Shown here: positions 24,505 through 38,200 of the stretch, one piece after another
How the letters are laid out: the number at the start of each line of letters is the position of its first letter
Position numbering within the stretch: the first letter of the stretch is position 1
Source: Diprion similis
Lineage: Eukaryota > Arthropoda > Insecta > Hymenoptera > Diprionidae
DNA length: 64,000 nt
Assembly (NCBI RefSeq): GCF_021155765.1
Contig: NC_060112.1
Location: 17,484,001-17,548,000 of the forward strand
Direction: 5' to 3'
Translations under genes and position numbers: made by a program
The notes under the pieces: generated by a model
Seen by the model: only the letters and a program-made list of their open reading frames with translations
Told to the model about the DNA's origin: nothing
The model's database searches: none

Positions 24505-25440
24505 TGCACAGTCACATATTCAAATTTGTTTCGATACACAATGGAATTGTAATTTACATTAGTCAATTTAGTCCTTGTTGTATCTTGTTACACCTTGTTT
24601 TAGGATTATAATTATTTTATGAATGAGAATTGAGTGGTACTAAAAAATACCAAACTTACGTATCTATTTTTTAATTGAACTTGTTTTAGCTATGTACAAT
24701 GCTTCATTGTAAGTATTTAGTTATTTTAATAATATTTGTGATGCAAAGTTTAAATTCAGTTACCGTTGTAAAAATTAAGAACCTAAATGATAGCATCAAA
24801 TTCAGCATTTATCAAACTGTACCTCGATTCCTTAACAAAGATTTTACTAAATTGAATAAAAAAAAAAAAACATTCACGGTCGTACGGTTGTGAGAAATAC
24901 CATAGCTTATGAAGTTCGAAATGTATTTGCTTGATACTGTCAGGTGCAGAGGTATGGTAATCAAATTAATATGTACCTATTGGGTGATGTTGGTTATGAA
25001 TGTTTGAATAATTTAGTATAATTTTGAAGTTATAAGGTATATATTTTTCTTGTTATCAAAACTACTTGAGGTCTCACGTACTAAGGATTATACAAATTTA
25101 AAAAAAACTAAATACATTTATAATTGAAAATAAATATTTGGCAATCCAAGTTCCACTTACATGTAATATCCTACTTTCTTATCGTCATTATTCCATTTGT
25201 TCATACTTATACATGGAGGGATATTCCAAGTAGGTCTGTGATATTTTTTGGAAAGTAACTTATTTGAACATAACACGTAATAAAAAGTGTGATCTACTAT
25301 TGTATCTGAAGTGAAGTAATTGCTATTGAAATTATATTGTCGAATAAATTCAACCCTTTATTTGAATTTCAACTGACTTGAATAAATAGAGTGAACTTGT
25401 GGATGATGGCATGTAAATTATACAAAAGATATTGGTTTTT
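24505..25440. other. AT-rich spacer between EMC7 and the satellite
   Basis: No coding signal, RNA gene or repeat recognised. The 64-codon plus frame at 24699-24893 ends in a poly(A)-driven Lys run and looks accidental. Confidence 0.6.
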
Positions 25441-25482
25441 TGCAATTTCTGGAGAAAAAAACTTTTACTCGCAGAATTGATT

Positions 25483-26200
25483 CTATAAACCTTGAGTAGA
25501 ATTATTAGACCCTAAGAAGGCAAAAAGGATCAACAGCTGAGAATATACGACGAAAGGGAGATATCTTGATTTTTCGAACATCACTCTTGATTCGTTGCTC
25601 AGAGCAATGCTAACATGCAAGCAATCGATTCGTCTCGCAAAAATATATTGACATAGGGTATCAGTGAGCAAATTTTATCGTTTGCAAAAATCAGCAAATT
25701 TTCGACTGAAAGAATCCATAGGGGTGAACCTTCCGTTTCCTCCAATTTTTGAGTCTCACACGTTTTGTCTTGAAATGGGTGCATCGACCTTTTTTAGGAA
25801 GCCGGAAATGGCGTTGAAGACCTCGTGGGAGCAACAGTTGCGGAGATACGAAGGAAATTTGTCGTATTTGGGCGGTAACTTTTAACCTGCTGCTCACAGC
25901 GATTCCAGACAATGCGCGATCAATTCCTCTCGCAAAATCACGTCGATATAATGCGTCAAAAAGTAGCTTCAAGCACTTCTCAGAATCGATGGAATTTTCA
26001 CCAAAAATCCAACGGGGTTAACCTTCCTTTTTCTGTGATTTTTGAGGATGAAACTTGCGGTCGTCAAAACGATTGGAATAAGCCTGTCTGGACTGATTAG
26101 ACCCCCAGGGACGCGAAAGACGCACCAAAAAGAGTGTAGGACCAACGGCTAGAAAATGCCGTCGAAAAAATCAGCAGCTGAAAAACTGACGAGACTGCGC
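25483..26200 (+). repeat. Diverged left flank of the satellite array
   Basis: Degenerate monomers recur, recognisable by cgcaaaa-tac-style cores at 25636 and 25931 (spacing 295) and then 26272 (spacing 341). The copy just left of the core is about 29 bp longer than the 312-bp core type because it keeps extra sequence around atcagcagctgaaaaactg. Shared words with the core include caccaaaaagag, gtaggaccaac and cgattcctctcgcaaaa. These look like old, unhomogenised units at the array edge. Confidence 0.8.
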
Positions 26201-29200
26201 TTTCGTTTTTTGGCTGTAAGTCTTAATCCGTTACTCGCAGCGTATTGGGACTGCGCCCAATCGATTCCTCTCGCAAAATTACGTCGGAATAGTGCATACA
26301 AAAATTCATTGCAGCACTTTTCAGATTCGTCGAAATTTGCGCCAAAAATCGAAAGGGGTAAGCCTTACTTTTTTGGTCATTTTCGGAGCCGAAAATTTCT
26401 CGTCTCGGAATCGATTCGTATGACCGTCTCTAGAGTAATTCGACCACCAGGAACTCAGGAATCACATCAAAAAGAGCGTAGGACCAACAGCAGAGAAATG
26501 ACGATGAAAATCATAGGTTTTTCGGCTGTAACTTTTCAGCTATCGTTCGCAGCGTATTGGGACTGCGCTCAATCGATTCCTCTCGCAAAATTACGTCGGA
26601 ATAGTGCATGCAAAAATTCATTGCAGCACTTTTCAGATTCGTCGAAATTTTCGCCAAAAATCCAAAGGAGTAAGCCTTACTTTTTTGGTCATTTTCTGAA
26701 CCGAAAATTTCTCGTCTCGGAATCGATTCGTATGACCGTCTCTAGAGTAATTCGACCACCAGGAACTCAGAAATCACATGAAAAAGAGCGTAGGACCAAC
26801 AGCAGAGAAATGACGATGAAAATCATAGGTTTTTCGGCTGTAACTTTTCAGCTATCGTTCGCAGCGTATTGGGACTGCGCCCAATCGATTCCTCTCGCAA
26901 AATTACGTCAGAATAGTGCATGCAAAAATTCGTTGCAGCACTTTTCAGATTCGTCGAAATTTTCGCCAAAAATCCAAAGGGGTAAGCCTTACTTTTTTGG
27001 TCATTTTCTGAACCGAAAATTTCTCGTCTCGGAATCGATTCGTATGACCGTCTCTAGAGTAATTCGACCACCAGGAACTCAGAAATCACATCAAAAAGAG
27101 CGAAGGACCAACAGCAGAGAAATGACGATGAAAATCATAGGTTTTTCGGCTGTAATTTTCAGCTATCGCTCGCAGCGTATTGGGACTGCGCTCAATCGAT
27201 TCCTCTCGCAAAATTACGTCGGAATAGTGCATGCAAAAATTCATTGCAGCACTTTTAAGATTCGTCGAAATTTTCGCCAAAAATCCAAAGGGGTAAGCCT
27301 TACTTTTCTGATCATTTTCTGAACCGAAAATTTCTCGTCTCGGAATCGATTCGTATGACCGTCTCTAGAGTAATTCGACCCCCAGGAACTCAGAAATCAC
27401 ATCAAAAAGAGCGTAGGACCAGCAGCAGAGAAATGACGATGAAAATCACAGGTTTTTCGGTTGTAACTTTTCAGCTATCGCTCGCAGCGTATTGGGACTG
27501 CGCTCAATCGATTCCTCTCGCAAAATTACGTCGGAATAGTGCATGCAAAAATTCATTGCAGCACTTTTCAGATTCGTCGAAATTTTCGCCAAAAATCCAA
27601 AGGGGTAAGCCTTACTTTTTCGGTCATTTTCGGAGCCGAAAATTTCTCGTCTCGGAATCGATTCGTATGACCGTCTCTAGAGTAATTCGACCCCCAGGAA
27701 CTCGGAAATCACATCAAAAAGAGCGTAGGACCAGCAGCAGAGAAATGACGATGAAAATCACAGGTTTTTCGGCTGTAACTTTTCAGCTATCGCTCGCAGC
27801 GTATTGGGACTGCGCTCAATCGATTCCTCTCGCAAAATTACGTCGGAATAGTGCATGCAAAAATTCATTGCAGCACTTTTCAGATTCGTCGAAATTTTCG
27901 CCAAAAATCCAAAGGGGTAAGCCTTACTTTTTTGGTCATTTTCGGAGCCGAAAATTTCTCGTCTCGGAATCGATTCGTATGACCGTCTCTAGAGTAATTC
28001 GACCCCCAGGAACTCAGAAATCACATCAAAAAGAGCGTAGGACCAGCAGCAGAGAAATGACGATGAAAATCACAGGTTTTTCGGCTGTAACTTTTCAGCT
28101 ATCGCTCGCAGCGTATTGGGACTGCGCGTAATCGATTCCTCTCGCAAAATTACGTCGGAATAGTGCATGCAAAAATTCATTGCAGCACTTTCCAGATTCG
28201 TCGAAATTTTCGCCAAAAATCCAAAGGGGTAAGCCTTACTTTTTTGGTCATTTTCGGAGCCGAAAATTTCTCGTCTCGGAATCGATTCGTATGACCGTCT
28301 CTAGAGTAATTCGACCCCCAGGAACTCAGAAATCACATCAAAAAGAGCGTAGGACCAGCAGCAGAGAAATGACGACGAAAATCACAGGTTTTTCGGCTGT
28401 AACTTTTCAGCTATCGCTCGCAGCGTATTGGGACTGCGCTCAATCGATTCCTCTCGCAAAATTACGTCGGAATAGTGCATGCAAAAATTCATTGCAGCAC
28501 TTTTCAGATTCGTCGAAATTTTCGCCAAAAATCCAAAGGGGTAAGCCTTACTTTTTTGGTCATTTTCGGAGCCGAAAATTTCTCGTCTCGGAATCGATTC
28601 GTATGACCGTTTTTAGAGTAATTCGACCCCCAGGAACTCAGAAATCACATCAAAAAGAGCGTAGGACCAGCAGCAGAGAAATGACGATGAAAATCAGAGG
28701 TTTTTCGGCTGTAACTTTTCAGCTATCGCTCGCAGCGTATTGGGACCGCGCTCATCCGATTCCTCTCGCAAAATTACGTCGGAATAGTGTATGCAAAAAT
28801 TCATTGCAGCACTTTTCAGATTCGTCGAAATTTTCGCCAAAAATCCAAAGGGGTAAGCCTTACTTTTTCGGTCATTTTCGGAGCCGAAAATTTCTCGTCT
28901 CGGAATCGATTCGTATGACCGTCTCTAGAGTAATTCGACCCCCAGGAACTCAGAAATCACATCAAAAAGAGCGTAGGACCAGCAGCAGAGAAATGACGAT
29001 GAAAATCACAGGTTTTTCGGCTGTAACTTTTCAGCTATCGCTCGCAGCGTATTGGGACTGCGCGTAATCGATTCCTCTCGCAAAATTACGTCGGAATAGT
29101 GCATGCAAAAATTCATTGCAGCACTTTTCAGATTCGTCGAAATTTTCGCCAAAAATCCAATGGGGTAAGCCTTACTTTTTTGGTCATTTTCGGAGCCGAA

Positions 29201-32200
29201 AATTTCTCGTCTCGGAATCGATTCGTATGACCGTCTCTAGAGTAATTCGACCCCCAGGAACTCAGAAATCACATCAAAAAGAGCGTAGGACCAGCAGCAG
29301 AGAAATGACGATGAAAATCACAGGTTTTCCGGCTGTAACTTTTCAGCTATCGCTCGCAGCGTATTGGGACTGCGCTCAATCGATTCCTCTCGCAAAATTA
29401 CGTCGGAATAGTGCATGCAAAAATTCATTGCAACACTTTCCAGATTCGTCGAAATTTTCGCCAAAAATCCAAAGGGGTAAGCCTTACTTTTTCGGTCATT
29501 TTCGGAGCCGAAAATTTCTCGTCTCGGAATCGATTCGTATGACCGTCTCTAGAGTAATTCGACCCCCAGGAACTCAGAAATCACATCAAAAAGAGCGTAG
29601 GACCAGCAGCAGAGAAATGACGATGAAAATCACAGGTTTTTCGGCTGTAACTTTTCAGCTATCGCTCGCAGCGTATTGGGACTGCGCTCAATCGATTCCT
29701 CTCGCAAAATTACGTCGGAATAGTGCATGCAAAAATTCATTGCAGCACTTTTCAGATTCGTCGAAATTTTCGCCAAAAATCCAAAGGGGTAAGCCTTACT
29801 TTTTTGGTCATTTCCGGAGCCGAAAATTTCTCGTCTCGGAATCGAATCGTATGACCGTCTCTAGAGTAATTCGACCCCCAGGAACTCAGAAATCACATCA
29901 AAAAGAGCGTAGGACCAGCAGCAGAGAAATGACGATGAAAATCACAGGTTTTTCGGCTGTAACTTTTCAGCTATCGCTCGCAGCGTATTGGGACTGCGCT
30001 CAATCGATTCCTCTCGCAAAATTACGTCGGAATAGTGTATGCAAAAATTCATTGCAGCACTTTTCAGATTCGTCGAAATTTTCGCCAAAAATCCAAAGGG
30101 GTAAGCCTTACTTTTTCGGTCATTTTCGGAGCCGAAAATTTCTCGTCTCGGAATCGATTCGTATGACCGTCTCTAGAGTAATTCGACCCCCAGGAACTCA
30201 GAAATCACATCAAAAAGAGCGTAGGACCAGCAGCAGAGAAATGACGATGAAAATCACAGGTTTTTCGGCTGTAACTTTTCAGCTATCGCTCGCAGCGTAT
30301 TGGGACTGCGCGTAATCGATTCCTCTCGCAAAATTACGTCGGAATAGTGCATGCAAAAATTCATTGCAGCACTTTCCAGATTCGTCGAAATTTTCGCCAA
30401 AAATCCAAAGGGGTAAGCCTTACTTTTTTGGTCATTTTCGGAGCCGAAAATTTCTCGTCTCGGAATCGATTCGTATGACCGTCTCTAGAGTAATTCGACC
30501 CCCAGGAACTCAGAAATCACATCAAAAAGAGCGTAGGACCAGCAGCAGAGAAATGACGATGAAAATCACAGGTTTTTCGGCTGTAACTTTTCAGCTATCG
30601 CTCGCAGCGTATTGGGACTGCGCTCAATCGATTCCTCTCGCAAAATTACGTCGGAATAGTGCATGCAAAAATTCATTGCAGCACTTTTCAGATTCGTCGA
30701 AATTTTCGCCAAAAATCCAAAGGGGTAAGCCTTACTTTTTCGGTCATTTTCGGAGCCCAAAATTTCTCGTCTCGGAATCGATTCGTATGACCGTCTCTAG
30801 AGTAATTCGACCCCCAGGAACTCAGAAATCACATCAAAAAGAGCGTAGGACCAGCAGCAGAGAAATGACGATGAAAATCACAGGTTTTTCGGCTGTAACT
30901 TTTCAGCTATCGCTCGCAGCGTATTGGGACTGCGCTCAATCGATTCCTCTCGCAAAATTACGTCGGAATAGTGCATGCAAAAATTCATTGCAGCACTTTT
31001 CAGATTCGTCGAAATTTTCGCCAAAAATCCAAAGGGGTAAGCCTTACTTTTTTGGTCATTTCCGGAGCCGAAAATTTCTCGTCTCGGAATCGAATCGTAT
31101 GACCGTCTCTAGAGTAATTCGACCCCCAGGAACTCAGAAATCACATCAAAAAGAGCGTAGGACCAGCAGCAGAGAAATGACGATGAAAATCACAGGTTTT
31201 TCGGCTGTAACTTTTCAGCTATCGCTCGCAGCGTATTGGGACTGCGCTCAATCGATTCCTCTCGCAAAATTACGTCGGAATAGTGCATGCAAAAAGTCAT
31301 TGCAGCACTTTTCAGATTCGTCGAAATTTTCGCCAAAAATCCAAAGGGGTAAGCCTTACTTTTTTGGTCATTTTCGGAGCCGAAAATTTCTCGTCTCGGA
31401 ATCGATTCGTATGACCGTCTCTAGAGTAATTCGACCCCCAGAAACTCAGAAATCACATCAAAAAGAGCGTAGGACCAGCAGCAGAGAAATGACGATGAAA
31501 ATCACAGGTTTTTCGGCTGTAACTTTTCAGCTATCGCTCGCAGCGTATTGGGACTGCGCTCAATCGATTCCTCTCGCAAAATTACGTCGGAATAGTGCAT
31601 GCAAAAATTCATTGCAGCACTTTTCAGATTCGTCGAAATTTTCGCCAAAAATCCAAAGGGGTAAGCCTTACTTTTTTGGTCATTTCCGGAGCCGAAAATT
31701 TCTCGTCTCGGAATCGAATCGTATGACCGTCTCTAGAGTAATTCGACCCCCAGGAACTCAGAAATCACATCAAAAAGAGCGTAGGACCAGCAGCAGAGAA
31801 ATGACGATGAAAATCACAGGTTTTTCGGCTGTAACTTTTCAGCTATCGCTCGCAGCGTATTGGGACTGCGCTCAATCGATTCCTCTCGCAAAATTACGTC
31901 GGAATAGTGCATGCAAAAATTCATTGCAGCACTTTTCAGATTCGTCGAAATTTTCGCCAAAAATCCAAAGGGGTAAGCCTTACTTTTTTGGTCATTTCCG
32001 GAGCCGAAAATTTCTCGTCTCGGAATCGAATCGTATGACCGTCTCTGGAGTAATTCGACCCCCAGGAACTCAGAAATCACATCAAAAAGAGCGTAGGACC
32101 AGCAGCAGAGAAATGACGATGAAAATCACAGGTTTTTCGGCTGTAACTTTTCAGCTATCGCTCGCAGCGTATTGGGACTGCGCTCAATCGATTCCTCTCG

Positions 32201-35200
32201 CAAAATTACGTCGGAATAGTGCATGCAAAAATTCATTGCAGCACTTTTCAGATTCGTCGAAATTTTCGCCAAAAATCCAAAGGGGTAAGCCTTACTTTTT
32301 TGGTCATTTCCGGAGCCGAAAATTTCTCGTCTCGGAATCGAATCGTATGACCGTCTCTAGAGTAATTCGACCCCCAGGAACTCAGAAATCACATCAAAAA
32401 GAGCGTAGGACCAGCAGCAGAGAAATGACGATGAAAATCACAGGTTTTTCGGCTGTAACTTTTCAGCTATCGCTCGCAGCGTATTGGGACTGCGCTCAAT
32501 CGATTCCTCTCGCAAAATTACGTCGGAATAGTGCATGCAAAAATTCATTGCAGCACTTTTCAGATTCGTCGAAATTTTCGCCAAAAATCCAAAGGGGTAA
32601 GCCTTACTTTTTTGGTCATTTCCGGAGCCGAAAATTTCTCGTCTCGGAATCGAATCGTATGACCGTCTCTAGAGTAATTCGACCCCCAGGAACTCAGAAA
32701 TCACATCAAAAAGAGCGTAGGACCAGCAGCAGAGAAATGACGATGAAAATCACAGGTTTTTCGGCTGTAACTTTTCAGCTATCGCTCGCAGCGTATTGGG
32801 ACTGCGCTCAATCGATTCCTCTCGCAAAATTACGTCGGAATAGTGCATGCAAAAATTCATTGCAGCACTTTTCAGATTCGTCGAAATTTTCGCCAAAAAT
32901 CCAAAGGGGTAAGCCTTACTTTTTTGGTCATTTTCGGAGCCGAAAATTTCTCGTCTCGGAATCGATTCGTATGACCGTCTCTAGAGTAATTCGACCCCCA
33001 GAAACTCAGAAATCACATCAAAAAGAGCGTAGGACCAGCAGCAGAGAAATGACGATGAAAATCACAGGTTTTTCGGCTGTAACTTTTCAGCTATCGCTCG
33101 CAGCGTATTGGGACTGCGCTCAATCGATTCCTCTCGCAAAATTACGTCGGAATAGTGCATGCAAAAATTCATTGCAGCACTTTTCAGATTCGTCGAAATT
33201 TTCGCCAAAAATCCAAAGGGGTAAGCCTTACTTTTTTGGTCATTTCCGGAGCCGAAAATTTCTCGTCTCGGAATCGAATCGTATGACCGTCTCTAGAGTA
33301 ATTCGACCCCCAGGAACTCAGAAATCACATCAAAAAGAGCGTAGGACCAGCAGCAGAGAAATGACGATGAAAATCACAGGTTTTTCGGCTGTAACTTTTC
33401 AGCTATCGCTCGCAGCGTATTGGGACTGCGCTCAATCGATTCCTCTCGCAAAATTACGTCGGAATAGTGCATGCAAAAAGTCATTGCAGCACTTTTCAGA
33501 TTCGTCGAAATTTTCGCCAAAAATCCAAAGGGGTAAGCCTTACTTTTTTGGTCATTTTCGGAGCCGAAAATTTCTCGTCTCGGAATCGATTCGTATGACC
33601 GTCTCTAGAGTAATTCGACCCCCAGAAACTCAGAAATCACATCAAAAAGAGCGTAGGACCAGCAGCAGAGAAATGACGATGAAAATCACAGGTTTTTCGG
33701 CTGTAACTTTTCAGCTATCGCTCGCAGCGTATTGGGACTGCGCTCAATCGATTCCTCTCGCAAAATTACGTCGGAATAGTGCATGCAAAAATTCATTGCA
33801 GCACTTTTCAGATTCGTCGAAATTTTCGCCAAAAATCCAAAGGGGTAAGCCTTACTTTTTTGGTCATTTCCGGAGCCGAAAATTTCTCGTCTCGGAATCG
33901 AATCGTATGACCGTCTCTAGAGTAATTCGACCCCCAGGAACTCAGAAATCACATCAAAAAGAGCGTAGGACCAGCAGCAGAGAAATGACGATGAAAATCA
34001 CAGGTTTTTCGGATGTAACTTTTCAGCTATCGCTCGCAGCGTATTGGGACTGCGCTCAATCGATTCCTCTCGCAAAATTACGTCGGAATAGTGCATGCAA
34101 AAATTCATTGCAGCACTTTTCAGATTCGTCGAAATTTTCGCCAAAAATCCAAAGGGGTAAGCCTTACTTTTTTGGTCATTTCCGGAGCCGAAAATTTCTC
34201 GTCTGGGAATCGAATCGTATGACCGTCTCTAGAGTAATTCGACCCCCAGGAACTCAGAAATCACATCAAAAAGAGCGTAGGACCAGCAGCAGAGAAATGA
34301 CGATGAAAATCACAGGTTTTTCGGCTGTAACTTTTCAGCTATCGCTCGCAGCGTATTGGGACTGCGCTCAATCGATTCCTCTCGCAAAATTACGTCGGAA
34401 TAGTGCATGCAAAAATTCATTGCAGCACTTTTCAGATTCGTCGAAATTTTCGTCAAAAATCCAAAGGGGTAAGCCTTACTTTTTTGGTCATTTCCGGAGC
34501 CGAAAATTTCTCGTCTCGGAATCGAATCGTATGACCGTCTCTAGAGTAATTCGACCCCCAGGAACTCAGAAATCACATCAAAAAGAGCGTAGGACCAGCA
34601 GCAGAGAAATGACGATGAAAATCACAGGTTTTTCGGCTGTAACTTTTCAGCTATCGCTCGCAGCGTATTGGGACTGCGCTCAATCGATTCCTCTCGCAAA
34701 ATTACGTCGGAATAGTGCATGCAAAAATTCATTGCAGCACTTTTCAGATTCGTCGAAATTTTCGCCAAAAATCCAAAGGGGTAAGCCTTACTTTTTTGGT
34801 CATTTTCGGAGCCGAAAATTTCTCGTCTCGGAATCGATTCGTATGACCGTCTCTAGAGTAATTCGACCCCCAGAAACTCAGAAATCACATCAAAAAGAGC
34901 GTAGGACCAGCAGCAGAGAAATGACGATGAAAATCACAGGTTTTTCGGCTGTAACTTTTCAGCTATCGCTCGCAGCGTATTGGGACTGCGCTCAATCGAT
35001 TCCTCTCGCAAAATTACGTCGGAATAGTGCATGCAAAAATTCATTGCAGCACTTTTCAGATTCGTCGAAATTTTCGCCAAAAATCCAAAGGGGTAAGCCT
35101 TACTTTTTTGGTCATTTCCGGAGCCGAAAATTTCTCGTCTCGGAATCGAATCGTATGACCGTCTCTAGAGTAATTCGACCCCCAGGAACTCAGAAATCAC

Positions 35201-38200
35201 ATCAAAAAGAGCGTAGGACCAGCAGCAGAGAAATGACGATGAAAATCACAGGTTTTTCGGCTGTAACTTTTCAGCTATCGCTCGCAGCGTATTGGGACTG
35301 CGCTCAATCGATTCCTCTCGCAAAATTACGTCGGAATAGTGCATGCAAAAATTCATTGCAGCACTTTTCAGATTTGTCGAAATTTTCGCCAAAAATCCAA
35401 AGGGGTAAGCCTTACTTTTTTGGTCATTTTCGGAGCCGAAAATTTCCCGTCTCGGAATCGATTCGTATGACCGTCTCTAGAGTAATTCGACCCCCAGGAA
35501 CTCAGAAATCACATCAAAAAGAGCGTAGGACCAGCAGCAGAGAAATGACGATGAAAATCACAGGTTTTTCGGCTGTAACTTTTCAGCTATCGCTCGCAGC
35601 GTATTGGGACTGCGCTCAATCGATTCCTCTCGCAAAATTACGTCGGAATAGTGCATGCAAAAATTCATTGCAGCACTTTTCAGATTCGTCGAAATTTTCG
35701 CCAAAAATCCAAAGGGGTAAGCCTTACTTTTTTGGTCATTTTCTGAACCGAAAATTTCTCGTCTCGGAATCGATTCGTATCACCGTCTCTAGAGTAATTC
35801 GACCACCAGGAACTCAGAAATCACATGAAAAAGAGCGTAGGACCAACAGCAGAGAAATGACGATGAAAATCATAGGTTTTTCGGCTGTAACTTTTCAGCT
35901 ATCGCTCGCAGCGTATTGGGACTGCGCTCAATCGATTCCTCTCGCAAAATTACGTCGGAATAGTGAATGCAAAAATTCATTGCAGCACTTTTAAGATTCG
36001 TCGAAATTTTCGCCAAAAATCCAAAGGCCTTACTTTTTTGGTCATTTTCGGAGCCGAAAATTTCTCGTCTCGGAATCGATTCGTATCACCGTTCCCAGAG
36101 TAATTCGACCCCCAGGAACTCAGAAATCACATGAAAAAGAGCGTAGGACCAACAGCAGAGAAATGACGATGAAAATCAGAGGTTTTTCGGCTGTAACTTT
36201 TCAGCTATCGCTCGCAGCGTATTGGGACTGCGCTCAATCGATTCCTCTCGCAAAATTACGTCGGAATAGTGCATGCAAAAATTCATTGCAGCACTTTTCA
36301 GATTCGTCGAAATTTTCGCCAAAAATCCAAAGGGGTAAGCCTTACTTTTTTGGTCATTTTCGGAGCCGAAAATTTCTCGTCTCGGAATCGATTCGTATGA
36401 CCGTCTCTAGAGTAATTCGACCCCCAGAAACTCAGAAATCACATCAAAAAGAGCGTAGGACCAGCAGCAGAGAAATGACGATGAAAATCACAGGTTTTTC
36501 GGCTGTAACTTTTCAGCTATCGCTCGCAGCGTATTGGGACTGCGCTCAATCGATTCCTCTCGCAAAATTACGTCGGAATAGTGCATGCAAAAATTCATTG
36601 CAGCACTTTTCAGATTCGTCGAAATTTTCGCCAAAAATCCAAAGGGGTAAGCCTTACTTTTTTGGTCATTTCCGGAGCCGAAAATTTCTCGTCTCGGAAT
36701 CGAATCGTATGACCGTCTCTAGAGTAATTCGACCCCCAGGAACTCAGAAATCACATCAAAAAGAGCGTAGGACCAGCAGCAGAGAAATGACGATGAAAAT
36801 CACAGGTTTTTCGGCTGTAACTTTTCAGCTATCGCTCGCAGCGTATTGGGACTGCGCTCAATCGATTCCTCTCGCAAAATTACGTCGGAATAGTGCATGC
36901 AAAAATTCATTGCAGCACTTTTCAGATTTGTCGAAATTTTCGCCAAAAATCCAAAGGGGTAAGCCTTACTTTTTTGGTCATTTTCGGAGCCGAAAATTTC
37001 CCGTCTCGGAATCGATTCGTATGACCGTCTCTAGAGTAATTCGACCCCCAGGAACTCAGAAATCACATCAAAAAGAGCGTAGGACCAGCAGCAGAGAAAT
37101 GACGATGAAAATCACAGGTTTTTCGGCTGTAACTTTTCAGCTATCGCTCGCAGCGTATTGGGACTGCGCTCAATCGATTCCTCTCGCAAAATTACGTCGG
37201 AATAGTGCATGCAAAAATTCATTGCAGCACTTTTCAGATTCGTCGAAATTTTCGCCAAAAATCCAAAGGGGTAAGCCTTACTTTTTTGGTCATTTTCTGA
37301 ACCGAAAATTTCTCGTCTCGGAATCGATTCGTATCACCGTCTCTAGAGTAATTCGACCACCAGGAACTCAGAAATCACATGAAAAAGAGCGTAGGACCAA
37401 CAGCAGAGAAATGACGATGAAAATCATAGGTTTTTCGGCTGTAACTTTTCAGCTATCGCTCGCAGCGTATTGGGACTGCGCTCAATCGATTCCTCTCGCA
37501 AAATTACGTCGGAATAGTGCATGCAAAAATTCATTGCAGCACTTTTCAGATTCGTCGAAATTTTCGCCAAAAATCCAAAGGGGTAAGCCTTACTTTTTTG
37601 GTCATTTCCGGAGCCGAAAATTTCTCGTCTCGGAATCGAATCGTATGACCGTCTCTAGAGTAATTCGACCCCCAGGAACTCAGAAATCACATCAAAAAGA
37701 GCGTAGGACCAGCAGCAGAGAAATGACGATGAAAATCACAGGTTTTTCGGCTGTAACTTTTCAGCTATCGCTCGCAGCGTATTGGGACTGCGCTCAATCG
37801 ATTCCTCTCGCAAAATTACGTCGGAATAGTGCATGCAAAAATTCATTGCAGCACTTTTCAGATTTGTCGAAATTTTCGCCAAAAATCCAAAGGGGTAAGC
37901 CTTACTTTTTTGGTCATTTTCGGAGCCGAAAATTTCCCGTCTCGGAATCGATTCGTATGACCGTCTCTAGAGTAATTCGACCCCCAGGAACTCAGAAATC
38001 ACATCAAAAAGAGCGTAGGACCAGCAGCAGAGAAATGACGATGAAAATCACAGGTTTTTCGGCTGTAACTTTTCAGCTATCGCTCGCAGCGTATTGGGAC
38101 TGCGCTCAATCGATTCCTCTCGCAAAATTACGTCGGAATAGTGCATGCAAAAATTCATTGCAGCACTTTTCAGATTCGTCGAAATTTTCGCCAAAAATCC

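Noticed and set aside
26156-27322. 388-codon open frame at the left of the array
   Set aside because: Same satellite frame; it changes frame at a 1-bp deletion near 27150 and has no independent coding evidence.
30566-32080. Minus-strand frames inside the satellite
   Set aside because: Antisense shadows of the monomer; the minus frame has a stop in every unit.
30364-35994. 1876-codon open frame as a giant repetitive protein gene
   Set aside because: The frame is a by-product of a 312-bp (3 x 104) satellite monomer. It has no proper start, domain or flanking gene structure, is broken elsewhere by spread stop codons and indels, and is bounded by diverged non-coding copies.
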